Assembly (NCBI GenBank): GCA_946221915.1 | Contig: CAMIKG010000061.1 | Coordinates: forward strand, 1-26,216 | Direction of reading: 5' to 3' | Source of the DNA: an uncultured Erwinia sp. | GTDB lineage: Bacteria; Pseudomonadota; Gammaproteobacteria; Enterobacterales; Enterobacteriaceae | DNA length: 26,216 nt | Part shown: positions 8,362 to 14,894 of the stretch, piece by piece | Layout of the letters: each line of letters begins with the position of its first letter | Position numbering within the stretch: the stretch's first letter is position 1 | Made by a program: the position numbers and the translations under genes | The notes under the pieces: model-generated | Seen by the model: only the letters and a program-made list of their open reading frames with translations | The model's database searches: none | Told to the model about the DNA's origin: nothing

Positions 8362-8688
8362 TTAGGCACTGACCTGCTGCGCGCCAAACGCCTCTTTGCG
8401 TAACAACACGATCTCTTCCGCCAGATCGCGGCATAGCATGGCATTCATCAGATGATCCTGCGCATGCACCATAATCAGCGTGACCGGTACTTTGCCCGCA
8501 CCTTCATCCGCGCCAATTAGCTGGGTCTGGATACGGTGCGCACCCTTAGCCGCTTCCACTGAGGCCGCCAGCGCCTCATCCGCCTGCTGCCATTCGCGTT
8601 TACGGGCAAACTGGATGGCGCTCATGGCGTGGGATCGCGCTTCGCCAGCATTGATCAGCAGTTCCATCATGATTTGTTCAAAATCCAT
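8362..8688 (-). CDS. PTS lactose/cellobiose-family EIIA component
   Basis: This soluble phosphotransfer protein takes phosphate from HPr and passes it to EIIB. The 108 residues form the three-helix bundle of the Lac-family EIIA. The signature VHAQDHLM carries the phospho-accepting His75 and the metal-binding Asp78. The ATG at 8688 has GAGG 5 nt upstream; the in-frame GTG at 8694 lies inside that site. It resembles ChbA/CelC. It is transcribed away from the EIIC-glycosidase-EIIB operon, which lacks its own EIIA, so it is the expected partner. An operator-like site covers its start region. Confidence 0.93.
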   Translation of the reverse strand: MDFEQIMMELLINAGEARSHAMSAIQFARKREWQQADEALAASVEAAKGAHRIQTQLIGADEGAGKVPVTLIMVHAQDHLMNAMLCRDLAEEIVLLRKEAFGAQQVSA

Positions 8689-8701
8689 ACTCACCTCAAT
8701 A

Positions 8702-8713
8702 TTGGTATGCCAA
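8702..8713. promoter_or_regulatory. UxuR/GntR-type operator, copy 1
   Basis: TTGGTATGCCAA is a near-perfect dyad located 14 bp upstream of the EIIA start codon. It differs by one base from TTGGTATACCAA, the type of site bound by UxuR/ExuR-family GntR regulators. A repressor here would block EIIA transcription or its start. Confidence 0.65.
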
Positions 8714-8732
8714 ATAGGGTTAATTCATCCTA

Positions 8733-8744
8733 CAGGAATACCAA
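8733..8744. promoter_or_regulatory. Weak operator half-site between copies 1 and 2
   Basis: CAGGAATACCAA matches TTGGTATACCAA at 9 of 12 positions, with the right half intact. It could be an auxiliary site; by itself it would be weak evidence. Confidence 0.35.
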
Positions 8745-8795
8745 AACAGCGTTCCGGGATGTGAATCACAGAAAAATAAGTCGTAATGGTTAATT

Positions 8796-8807
8796 TTGGT
8801 ATACCAG
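8796..8807. promoter_or_regulatory. UxuR/GntR-type operator, copy 2
   Basis: TTGGTATACCAG contains the perfect 10-bp palindrome TGGTATACCA (8797-8806), placed 65 bp upstream of the EIIC start. Together with copy 1 it suggests coordinate control of both divergent PTS transcripts by the GntR protein encoded 3.3 kb downstream. Confidence 0.7.
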
Positions 8808-8872
8808 GTGAACGGAATATCGCCAGTAAACAAATACCGGGATGCTGACCCTACTACTTTGAGGTATGACCC

Positions 8873-10207
8873 ATGTCTCTGCAGGATCGTCTGATTGACT
8901 CTTTGGGCAGTTTCGCCACCAAATTCAATAGCTATCGCTATATCATGGCGATCAAGGCGTCGTTTATTACCCTGATGCCGGTGATTATTGTCGGGGCGTT
9001 CTCTGTACTGATTTCCAATATGGTGCTGGACCCGAAAAACGGTCTGGCGAGTTTCTCCTCGCTCGCTTTTCTCGCTGAACTGAAGCCCATCACCGCCAGT
9101 ATTAACTACGCCACGCTCAGTTTCCTGAATATTGGCGCGGTGTTCCTGATCGGTATCGAACTGGGAAGAATTAACGGCATTAAGACGCTGTTCCCCGGAT
9201 TGTTAGCGATTATCTGCTTTATTTCTGTTACCCCGACCACATTACAGATGATGGTCGACGGCCAGATGCATCTGGTTACCGATGTGCTGGCGAAGCAGTT
9301 TTCAGACACCAAAAGCCTGTTCCTTGGCATGTTTATCGCCATTCTGTCGGTGGAGATCTACTGCCGGCTGGAGAACGTTAACGGCCTGAAAATCAAAATG
9401 CCGGATACCGTGCCGCCGAACGTTTCCGCCTCGTTCTCGGCGCTGATCCCGTCAATTATCACCGTTTCCGCCATCGCCACCTTCGGTTTTATCTTCCATC
9501 GCGTCACCGGCATGTATCTCTACGACGCGGTGTACAAAGTGGTGCAGCAGCCGCTGGAATCGGTGGTGCAGAGCCTGTGGGGCATTCTGCTGCTGATGTT
9601 TGTCGCTCAGCTGTTCTGGGTGATCGGTATTCACGGCAACCAGATGATCAAACCGATTCGTGAACCGCTGCTGCTGGGCGCGATTCTGGTGAATATGAAC
9701 GCCTTCGAAAAGGGCCAGGAAGCGCCGAATATCATCACCATGCCGTTCTGGGATGTGTATATGAGTATTGGCGGCTCCGGCCTGACCATCGGCCTGCTGA
9801 CCGCAGTCATGATCGCCACCAAACGCAAGGAGATGCGCGAAATCGCCAAGCTGTCGTTTGGTCCGGGCCTGTTCAATATCAACGAACCGGTGATCTTCGG
9901 CATGCCGGTGATGCTTAACCCGATCCTCGCCATTCCGTTCATCATCACCCCGCTGGTCACCGGTTCGATTGGTTACTTCGCGACCGTCACTGGCTTTGCC
10001 GGTAAAGCGGTGGTGATGGTGCCGTGGACCACGCCGCCGATTATTAACGCCTGGCTGTCCACGGCCGGTTCGATGGGGGCGGTGGTCACGCAGATCGTCT
10101 GCATCCTGGTGTCGGTACTGATCTATCTGCCGTTTGTGAAAATTGCCGCGCGTCGTGCCCAGGCCGCTGAAGAGAAAGCCCTGCAACCGGAAACGGCGCA
10201 AAACTAA
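8873..10207 (+). CDS. PTS lactose/cellobiose-family EIIC permease
   Basis: This inner-membrane channel of the phosphotransferase system binds the sugar and presents it for phosphorylation by EIIB. The 444 residues contain about 10 hydrophobic segments. Family hallmarks are WVIGIHGNQ (residues 249-257) and NINEPVIFGMP (335-345), which line the sugar site in the ChbC/CelB/LacE group. GAGGT precedes the ATG. It is the first gene of a three-gene operon with a GH1 hydrolase and EIIB, and the gene after it starts 11 nt downstream. The likely substrate class is beta-linked di- or oligosaccharides such as plant beta-glucosides or oligo-mannosides; the exact sugar is not readable. Confidence 0.92.
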   Translation: MSLQDRLIDSLGSFATKFNSYRYIMAIKASFITLMPVIIVGAFSVLISNMVLDPKNGLASFSSLAFLAELKPITASINYATLSFLNIGAVFLIGIELGRINGIKTLFPGLLAIICFISVTPTTLQMMVDGQMHLVTDVLAKQFSDTKSLFLGMFIAILSVEIYCRLENVNGLKIKMPDTVPPNVSASFSALIPSIITVSAIATFGFIFHRVTGMYLYDAVYKVVQQPLESVVQSLWGILLLMFVAQLFWVIGIHGNQMIKPIREPLLLGAILVNMNAFEKGQEAPNIITMPFWDVYMSIGGSGLTIGLLTAVMIATKRKEMREIAKLSFGPGLFNINEPVIFGMPVMLNPILAIPFIITPLVTGSIGYFATVTGFAGKAVVMVPWTTPPIINAWLSTAGSMGAVVTQIVCILVSVLIYLPFVKIAARRAQAAEEKALQPETAQN

Positions 10208-10218
10208 CAGGAGTTATG

Positions 10219-11646
10219 ATGAGCAGTAAAACCATCAGCATCCCGGAAAACTTTATTCTCGGCGCCGCCGCCTCTGCCTGGCAAACCGAAGGCTGGAGCG
10301 GCAAAAAACCGGGGCAGGATTCGTATCTGGATGCCTGGTATCAGAATGATCGTCACGTCTGGCACAACGGTTATGGCCCGGCAGGGGCAACTGACTTTAT
10401 CAACCGCTACAAAGAGGACGTGGCGCTGATGAAAGCCGCCGGGCTGACCCACTATCGCACTTCGATCAACTGGTCGCGCTTTCTCACCGACTACGAAAAC
10501 GTGGTGGTGGATGAGGAGTATGCGCAGTACTACGACAATCTGATCGATGAAATGCAGCGGCAGGGTATCGAACTGATGTTGTGCCTGGAGCATTACGAAC
10601 TGCCCGCCGTGCTGCTGGAGCAGTATGGCGGCTGGGGTTCGAAACGGGTGGTGGAGCTGTATGTGCGTTATGCGGAGCAGGTTTTCGCCCGCTATGCGCA
10701 CAAAGTGACGCGCTGGTTCACCTTTAACGAGCCGATTGTGGTGCAGACCCGCGTTTATCTTGATGCGCTGCGCTGGCCGTATGAGCAGAACACCCACAAG
10801 TGGATGCAGTGGAATCACCATAAAAATCTGGCGACGGCCAAAGTGGTGAAACTGTTCCGCGAGAAGGGCTACCGCGGTACGGTGGGCACGATTCTCAATC
10901 CGGAAGTGACTTATCCGCGCTCCAGTGCGCCGCATGATGTGAAGGCGGCGCAGATGTACGATCTGTTTTATAACCGCGTGTTCCTCGACCCGGCGATTAA
11001 AGGCGCGTATCCGCCAGAACTGGTCGCGTTACTACAGAAACACGACGTGCAGTGGGACTACACCGCAGAAGAGCTGCAGCTGATTGCCGATTATCGCGTT
11101 GATGAGGTTGGCATTAACCTCTACTACCCACACCGGGTGAAAGCGCCGTCACGCGCCTGGCATCCTGATACGCCATTCCATCCCGCTTACTACTATGATC
11201 ATTTTGAGCTGCCGGGACGGCGTATGAATAAATCGCGTGGCTGGGAGATTCAGCCGCAGATTATTTATGACATGGCGATGCGCATCAAACAGGAGTACGG
11301 CAACGTACCGTGGTTTGTCGCTGAGAGCGGTATGGGTATTGAAAACGAAGCGCAGTTCAAAAATGCCGACGGTGAAATCCAGGACGATTACCGCATCGCG
11401 TTTATCGCCGAGCATCTCTACCAGACGCTGAGGGCGCGTGAGGATGGCGCGAACTGTCAGGGCTATATGCTGTGGGCCTTTACCGACAACGTGTCGCCGA
11501 TGAACGCGTTTAAAAACCGTTACGGCTTGATTGAAATTGATCTGGAAAACCGGCGTCAGCGGCGCATGAAGAAATCTGCCGGCTGGTATCGCCAGCTGCG
11601 CGACAGCCGCCAGCTGACGCTGACAATTGACGATGAATGGAAATAA
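10219..11646 (+). CDS. Glycoside hydrolase family 1, probable phospho-beta-glycosidase
   Basis: The expected role is to cleave the phosphorylated disaccharide delivered by the PTS in the cytoplasm. The 475 residues form a GH1 barrel. The acid/base is Glu171 in FNEP. The nucleophile is Glu369 in VAESGMG, where most GH1 enzymes have ENG. HYELP (125-129) replaces the HWDLP of plain glucosidases, as in phospho-specific members. The C-terminal phosphate loop is SPMNAFKNRYG (426-436), with Ser426, Lys432 and Tyr435; the residue two before Tyr is Asn433, where many phospho-glycosidases have Lys. I chose the second of two ATGs (10219), which is 5 nt from AGGAG. Its position inside the PTS operon supports the function; the substrate is unresolved. 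Confidence 0.88.
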   Translation: MSSKTISIPENFILGAAASAWQTEGWSGKKPGQDSYLDAWYQNDRHVWHNGYGPAGATDFINRYKEDVALMKAAGLTHYRTSINWSRFLTDYENVVVDEEYAQYYDNLIDEMQRQGIELMLCLEHYELPAVLLEQYGGWGSKRVVELYVRYAEQVFARYAHKVTRWFTFNEPIVVQTRVYLDALRWPYEQNTHKWMQWNHHKNLATAKVVKLFREKGYRGTVGTILNPEVTYPRSSAPHDVKAAQMYDLFYNRVFLDPAIKGAYPPELVALLQKHDVQWDYTAEELQLIADYRVDEVGINLYYPHRVKAPSRAWHPDTPFHPAYYYDHFELPGRRMNKSRGWEIQPQIIYDMAMRIKQEYGNVPWFVAESGMGIENEAQFKNADGEIQDDYRIAFIAEHLYQTLRAREDGANCQGYMLWAFTDNVSPMNAFKNRYGLIEIDLENRRQRRMKKSAGWYRQLRDSRQLTLTIDDEWK

Positions 11647-11657
11647 GGAGTCTGTGG

Positions 11658-11975
11658 ATGAAACGAATCATACTGGCCTGCGCCGCAGGGATGTCGACGT
11701 CGATGGTGGTAACGCGCATGGAGAAAGAGGCGGCGACGCGCGGCCTCGAATTTAAAATCTACGCCATTCCGGAGCAGGAACTGCGCGAAGAGTTAACTAA
11801 CCACAGCAGTGATGTGGTGGCGGTACTGCTCGGGCCGCAGGTGCGTTTTAAACTGGAAGAGAACCGTAAGCTGACCGACAGCTATCAGATCCCGATTGCG
11901 GTGATTGATTCCGTCGCGTACGGCACGCTGAACGGCGCGAAAGTACTCGATCAGGCGCTGGCTTTGGTACACTAG
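11658..11975 (+). CDS. PTS lactose/cellobiose-family EIIB component
   Basis: This soluble 105-residue protein carries phosphate on a cysteine from EIIA to the sugar in EIIC. Cys8 lies in the P-loop ACAAGMSTSM, characteristic of the Cel/Chb EIIB type. AAGGAG stands 7 nt before the ATG at 11658; an in-frame extension to 11637 would overlap the hydrolase gene and lacks a site. It closes the EIIC-hydrolase-EIIB operon, and a hairpin terminator follows. Confidence 0.94.
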   Translation: MKRIILACAAGMSTSMVVTRMEKEAATRGLEFKIYAIPEQELREELTNHSSDVVAVLLGPQVRFKLEENRKLTDSYQIPIAVIDSVAYGTLNGAKVLDQALALVH

Positions 11976-11997
11976 CGGCGCATATCGTCGCAGCAGA

Positions 11998-12024
11998 GCC
12001 AGCACTGAGGTGCTGGCGGGTTTT
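11998..12024 (+). terminator. Terminator of the PTS operon
   Basis: GCCAGCAC and GTGCTGGC form a perfect 8-bp stem around TGAG, followed by GGG and four T residues. The T-run is short, so some read-through to the regulator gene is possible. Confidence 0.7.
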
Positions 12025-12092
12025 GTCAGGCCATCTGACGCGCAAGCGGTCGATGATATTGTCAACATCGTCAATGGCTTAAAGGTGATTTC

Positions 12093-12866
12093 GTGGATAA
12101 GGGCGCAGCGCCGCAAGAGAAAAAACAGTATCAGGAGATTGGTCACAATTTGCGCCAGCAGATTATCGATGGTCACTATCCTGTAGGTTCACGCCTGCCG
12201 ACGGAGCGCAATATCGCCGAAAGCTGGGGCGTCAGCCGCACCATTGTGCGTGAAGCGCTGCTGATGCTGGAGCTGGAGGGCACCGTCGATATTCGTCAGG
12301 GCTCTGGCGTATATGTGGTGCGTATCCCGTCGGAAAGCAGCGACGAAGAGGAAGCCTTTTTCCGCAGCGATGTCGGCCCTTTTGAGATGCTGCAGGCGCG
12401 TCAGCTGCTGGAGAGCAATATCGCCGCTTTCGCCGCCAAAATGGCGACCAAAGCGGATATCGAAAACCTGAAACGCACCCTCGAACAGGAACAGAAGGCG
12501 ATCGCCACCAACGACTACAGCCAGGAGAATGACCGGCTGTTTCACCTGCTGCTGGCGGGCGCGACACAAAACCAGATGCTGCTGGATACTGTGACCAGCA
12601 TCTGGCGTCACCATGACAACAGTCCGCTGTGGCAGCAGCTGCGCAGCCAGATTGACAGCCGCAGCTACCGTCTGAAATGGCTGGGCGATCGCCAGACGAT
12701 TCTCGCCGCACTGCGTCGCCGTGATGTGATGGGCTCGTGGCAGGCGATGTGGCAGCATCTGGAAAACGTCAAAAACGCGCTGCTGGAGTTGTCCGATGCG
12801 GATGCGCCAGATTTTGATGGCTATCTGTTTGAATCAGTGCCAATTTTCCAGGGGAAACAGTTCTGA
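12093..12866 (+). CDS. GntR-family regulator, FadR subfamily, UxuR/ExuR-like
   Basis: This DNA-binding regulator of 257 residues is probably the local repressor of the PTS genes. The winged helix-turn-helix spans about residues 12-75 (GSRLPTERNIAESWGVSRTIVREAL), followed by an FCD ligand domain (95-235). Likely metal ligands Asp147, His151 and His222 are present, but the position of the usual middle histidine appears to be Arg200. The C-terminal segment (AMWQHLENVK ... FDGYLFES) is reminiscent of UxuR/ExuR, whose operators resemble the sites at 8702 and 8796. The start is a GTG with AAAGGTG 5 nt before it. The stop overlaps the next start (TGATG), so translation is coupled to the acetyltransferase. 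I see no matching operator at its own promoter. Confidence 0.88.
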   Translation: MDKGAAPQEKKQYQEIGHNLRQQIIDGHYPVGSRLPTERNIAESWGVSRTIVREALLMLELEGTVDIRQGSGVYVVRIPSESSDEEEAFFRSDVGPFEMLQARQLLESNIAAFAAKMATKADIENLKRTLEQEQKAIATNDYSQENDRLFHLLLAGATQNQMLLDTVTSIWRHHDNSPLWQQLRSQIDSRSYRLKWLGDRQTILAALRRRDVMGSWQAMWQHLENVKNALLELSDADAPDFDGYLFESVPIFQGKQF

Positions 12867-13342
12867 TGACGCTGCGTATTCTTTCGCTGGCGGAGGCGCC
12901 GCAACACCGCGAACAGGTGATCGACTGGCTGTGGCAGGCATTCGATGCGGATAACCGCCGTGACTTCTTTGCCACTACCGTCGACAGCTGCCTGCGCGGT
13001 GACGACCTGCCGATGACCTTTATTGCGCTGGATGGCGAACGGCTGGTGGGCACGGTTGGCGCGTGGCGCTGCGATCTGATTAGCCGCCAGGACCTGTTCC
13101 CGTGGCTGGCATCGCTGTATGTGGCGGAGGATTATCGTGGCCGCGGACTGAGCGAAAAACTGCAGCAGCATGTCATCGCCTGGTGTCAGGCGCGCCACTA
13201 TCCCGATTTGTACCTGTTCGCCACCTTCAGCGATTACTACGAACGTTTCGGCTGGCGCTATATTGGCGATGCGCTGGACTATCCGAACAAGCCTGTCCGC
13301 CTGTATCATAAGGACATTCGAGCGAACGCGAGCTTAGCGTAA
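12866..13342 (+). CDS. GNAT-family N-acetyltransferase
   Basis: This 158-residue cytoplasmic enzyme has the acetyl-CoA-binding motif A: LYVAEDYRGRGLSEKL, with the R-G-R-G pyrophosphate loop at 91-94. A C-terminal YYERFGWRY element is typical of the fold. The substrate cannot be told; small amines or antibiotics are common in the family. Its ATG shares one base with the gntR stop, and the YitT gene starts 4 nt after it, so the three genes form one translationally coupled unit. Confidence 0.88.
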   Translation: MTLRILSLAEAPQHREQVIDWLWQAFDADNRRDFFATTVDSCLRGDDLPMTFIALDGERLVGTVGAWRCDLISRQDLFPWLASLYVAEDYRGRGLSEKLQQHVIAWCQARHYPDLYLFATFSDYYERFGWRYIGDALDYPNKPVRLYHKDIRANASLA

Positions 13343-13346
13343 CTGT

Positions 13347-13979
13347 ATGTCTGATAAAAACACTCAACCGGCGATGATGGCGTCTCCGGTTTCTCATACC
13401 ACCGTGGATGATATTTACGGGCTGGCGCTTGGCGTGATGTTTATCTCCGTCGGCCTGAATCTGCTTCACTTCTCCGGCATGGTCACCGGCGGCGTGGCGG
13501 GTATTGCGCTGCTGCTGTCGTGGTTTGTGTCGATGCCGATTGGCTTCCTGTTTATTCTGGTGAATATCCCGTTTATGGCCTTCTCGTGGTGGAAAATGGG
13601 CAGCGCGTTCACCCTTAAAACACTGCTGGTCAATATCGCGTTAATGGCCGCCTCGCTGCTGATGCCGAAACTGCTGACCATCAGCTATATCCATCCGCTG
13701 TTCTGCTCGCTGGTGGGCGGCACGGTGATTGGCATGGGCATCCTGTGCCTGGCGCGCCACAATGCCTCGGTGGGCGGCACTGGCGTGATTACGCTGTGGG
13801 GACAAAAGGTGTATGGCGTCAATGCCGGCAAAACGCAGATGGCGCTGGATGTGATTGTCTTCCTGGTGGCGCTGGTGAAAGTACCGGGCGGCTTGCTGCT
13901 GTGGTCGATTTTGAGCGCGGTGGCGATGAATGCGATGCTGCTGAGGTGGCATAAGCCGGGACGGTATACGGGGGCGTAG
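13347..13979 (+). CDS. YitT-family membrane protein
   Basis: This 210-residue inner-membrane protein has five or six hydrophobic helices and the glycine-rich signatures of the YitT/DUF161 family (HFSGMVTGGVAGIALLLS and NASVGGTGVI). It lacks the cytoplasmic C-terminal domain found in longer Firmicutes members. Family function is not firmly established; small-molecule transport is suspected. It ends the gntR-GNAT operon, 4 nt behind the acetyltransferase, and is followed by a terminator. Confidence 0.85.
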   Translation: MSDKNTQPAMMASPVSHTTVDDIYGLALGVMFISVGLNLLHFSGMVTGGVAGIALLLSWFVSMPIGFLFILVNIPFMAFSWWKMGSAFTLKTLLVNIALMAASLLMPKLLTISYIHPLFCSLVGGTVIGMGILCLARHNASVGGTGVITLWGQKVYGVNAGKTQMALDVIVFLVALVKVPGGLLLWSILSAVAMNAMLLRWHKPGRYTGA

Positions 13980-14020
13980 ATGCAGGCTGACTGACACTGA
14001 TCTGGTTTTCGTAGTTTTAA

Positions 14021-14065
14021 GAAAAAAGCCGCAAGGAGCATTAACACTGTTCCTGGCTTATTTTT
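14021..14065. terminator. Bidirectional terminator between yitT and the Rhs island
   Basis: AAGCC...AGGA (14026-14037) pairs with TCCT-GGCTT (14051-14059), with a 3-nt bulge. A T-run follows on the plus strand (14061-14065), and A residues before the stem (14022-14027) give a T-run on the minus strand. It suits both the yitT and the rhs-immunity transcripts. Confidence 0.65.
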
Positions 14066-14101
14066 ATCAGCTGATAATATTAGCTGGATGTGTGGTTGAT
14101 T

Positions 14102-14260
14102 TTATAAAATCTGAAAAATTTCATCGCTAAACTTGGTTCGATACGCCTCCATCAGATTGATTTTTTCTATAAATCGGGATAATTCTTTAAGTTCCTTAAT
14201 GCTTACCTGTAGAGACATGGTCTGGGTGTTTATCAATACATTTTTTATTCTCATAGACAT
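14102..14260 (-). CDS. Small unrecognised ORF downstream of the Rhs immunity gene
   Basis: A 52-codon frame encodes a lysine-rich, probably helical peptide (for example VSIKELKELSRFIEKINLM). I do not recognise it. There is no clear ribosome-binding site before its first ATG. A second frame (14196-14270, 24 codons) starts 8 nt after the immunity stop, has a better-placed CAGG site, and overlaps this one in a +1 relation. Together they look like a small gene broken by a frameshift, or the 3' remnant of a displaced toxin/immunity cassette. The base composition is AT-rich, like the immunity gene and unlike the flanks. Confidence 0.4.
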   Translation of the reverse strand: MSMRIKNVLINTQTMSLQVSIKELKELSRFIEKINLMEAYRTKFSDEIFQIL

Positions 14261-14270
14261 AGGTTTTCAT
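14196..14270 (-). pseudogene. Possible 5' part of a frameshifted small gene
   Basis: A 24-codon frame (MKTYVYENKKCIDKHPDHVS...) begins just behind the immunity gene, as the next gene of an operon would, then stops. The following frame at 14102-14260 continues in +1. A single indel near 14200 would join them into one protein of about 55 residues. This is an inference; it could also be non-coding. Confidence 0.3.
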
Positions 14271-14278
14271 AGTGCCTG

Positions 14279-14593
14279 TCAGGTAAACATGTTTATATCA
14301 TCAAGTGCATCTTCTGCACGGGATGAAATTATTTCATTCTGACTGTTCATCTTTTCTTTCAGGAAAGGAATGACTATATCCTTACTGATTCTTCCATTTG
14401 CTCTGGCTATATGGCCTAAACACGTTAACGCCAGTCCACTAATTTCTTCATTAGTGCTGTCAGCCATTTTCATACATTGTCTTTCTGCCCACTCGACATC
14501 ATTTATATTATGAGCAATATAAAGCAGGGCTTCTGATGTTTTATTAACATCATTCAAGTTAAGAAGAGCTTCCAGACTAGATTTGCTATCCAC
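14279..14593 (-). CDS. Probable Rhs immunity protein, HEAT-repeat-like
   Basis: This 104-residue acidic helical protein overlaps the 3' end of rhs by 8 nt, the standard place of the cognate immunity gene, and would neutralise the Rhs C-terminal toxin in the producer. The pattern EISGLALTCLGHIARANGRI ... AEDALDDINMF looks like HEAT-type helical repeats and resembles small proteins I know beside Rhs genes in enterobacteria. The start is a GTG at 14593 with AAGGG 7 nt before it. GC content is clearly lower than in the Rhs core, as expected for an exchangeable toxin-immunity module. Confidence 0.75.
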   Translation of the reverse strand: MDSKSSLEALLNLNDVNKTSEALLYIAHNINDVEWAERQCMKMADSTNEEISGLALTCLGHIARANGRISKDIVIPFLKEKMNSQNEIISSRAEDALDDINMFT

Positions 14594-14894
14594 AAATTTT
14601 CCCTTTTCTCGTTGTCATGCCAGCCTTAGTCAACGCCGATTGTTGTTTGTTGTCTAAGGCATCCCAGTCACGGACATGGCCATGGTATTCTTCTATACCA
14701 TTTGGCTGCGTCCTCGTTTTATCCAGCACCACGATTTCATTGTTAGGTACATCAGTGCCAACTCTTCTGGGGGACGTCGGCTTTACCTGTACCGAATTAT
14801 CCAGCGCAGCCTGACCATTTAAAGGTGCCCGGCTTTTAACAGAATTATCAGTGGTTCCATGATAAGGCGCATTTTTATAAACCTTTCCGCCACT
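14586..14894 (-). other. Rhs variable C-terminal toxin segment (residues 1302-1403)
   Basis: This is the part of the rhs gene after the conserved DPWGL border. Base composition drops from GC-rich core to AT-richer tail at about 14895, continuing through the immunity gene. Conserved-looking elements are APLNGQAALDNSV, SPRRVGTD, EIVVLDKT and YHGHVRDW. The histidine pair is a candidate for the active site of a nuclease or RNase. The family label is uncertain. Confidence 0.7.

Noticed and set aside
8688..8694. GTG at 8694 as EIIA start
   Set aside because: It overlaps the GAGG ribosome-binding site of the ATG at 8688.
9452..10201. 249-codon frame antisense to the EIIC gene
   Set aside because: Histidine- and arginine-rich translation typical of an antisense shadow of membrane-protein codons.
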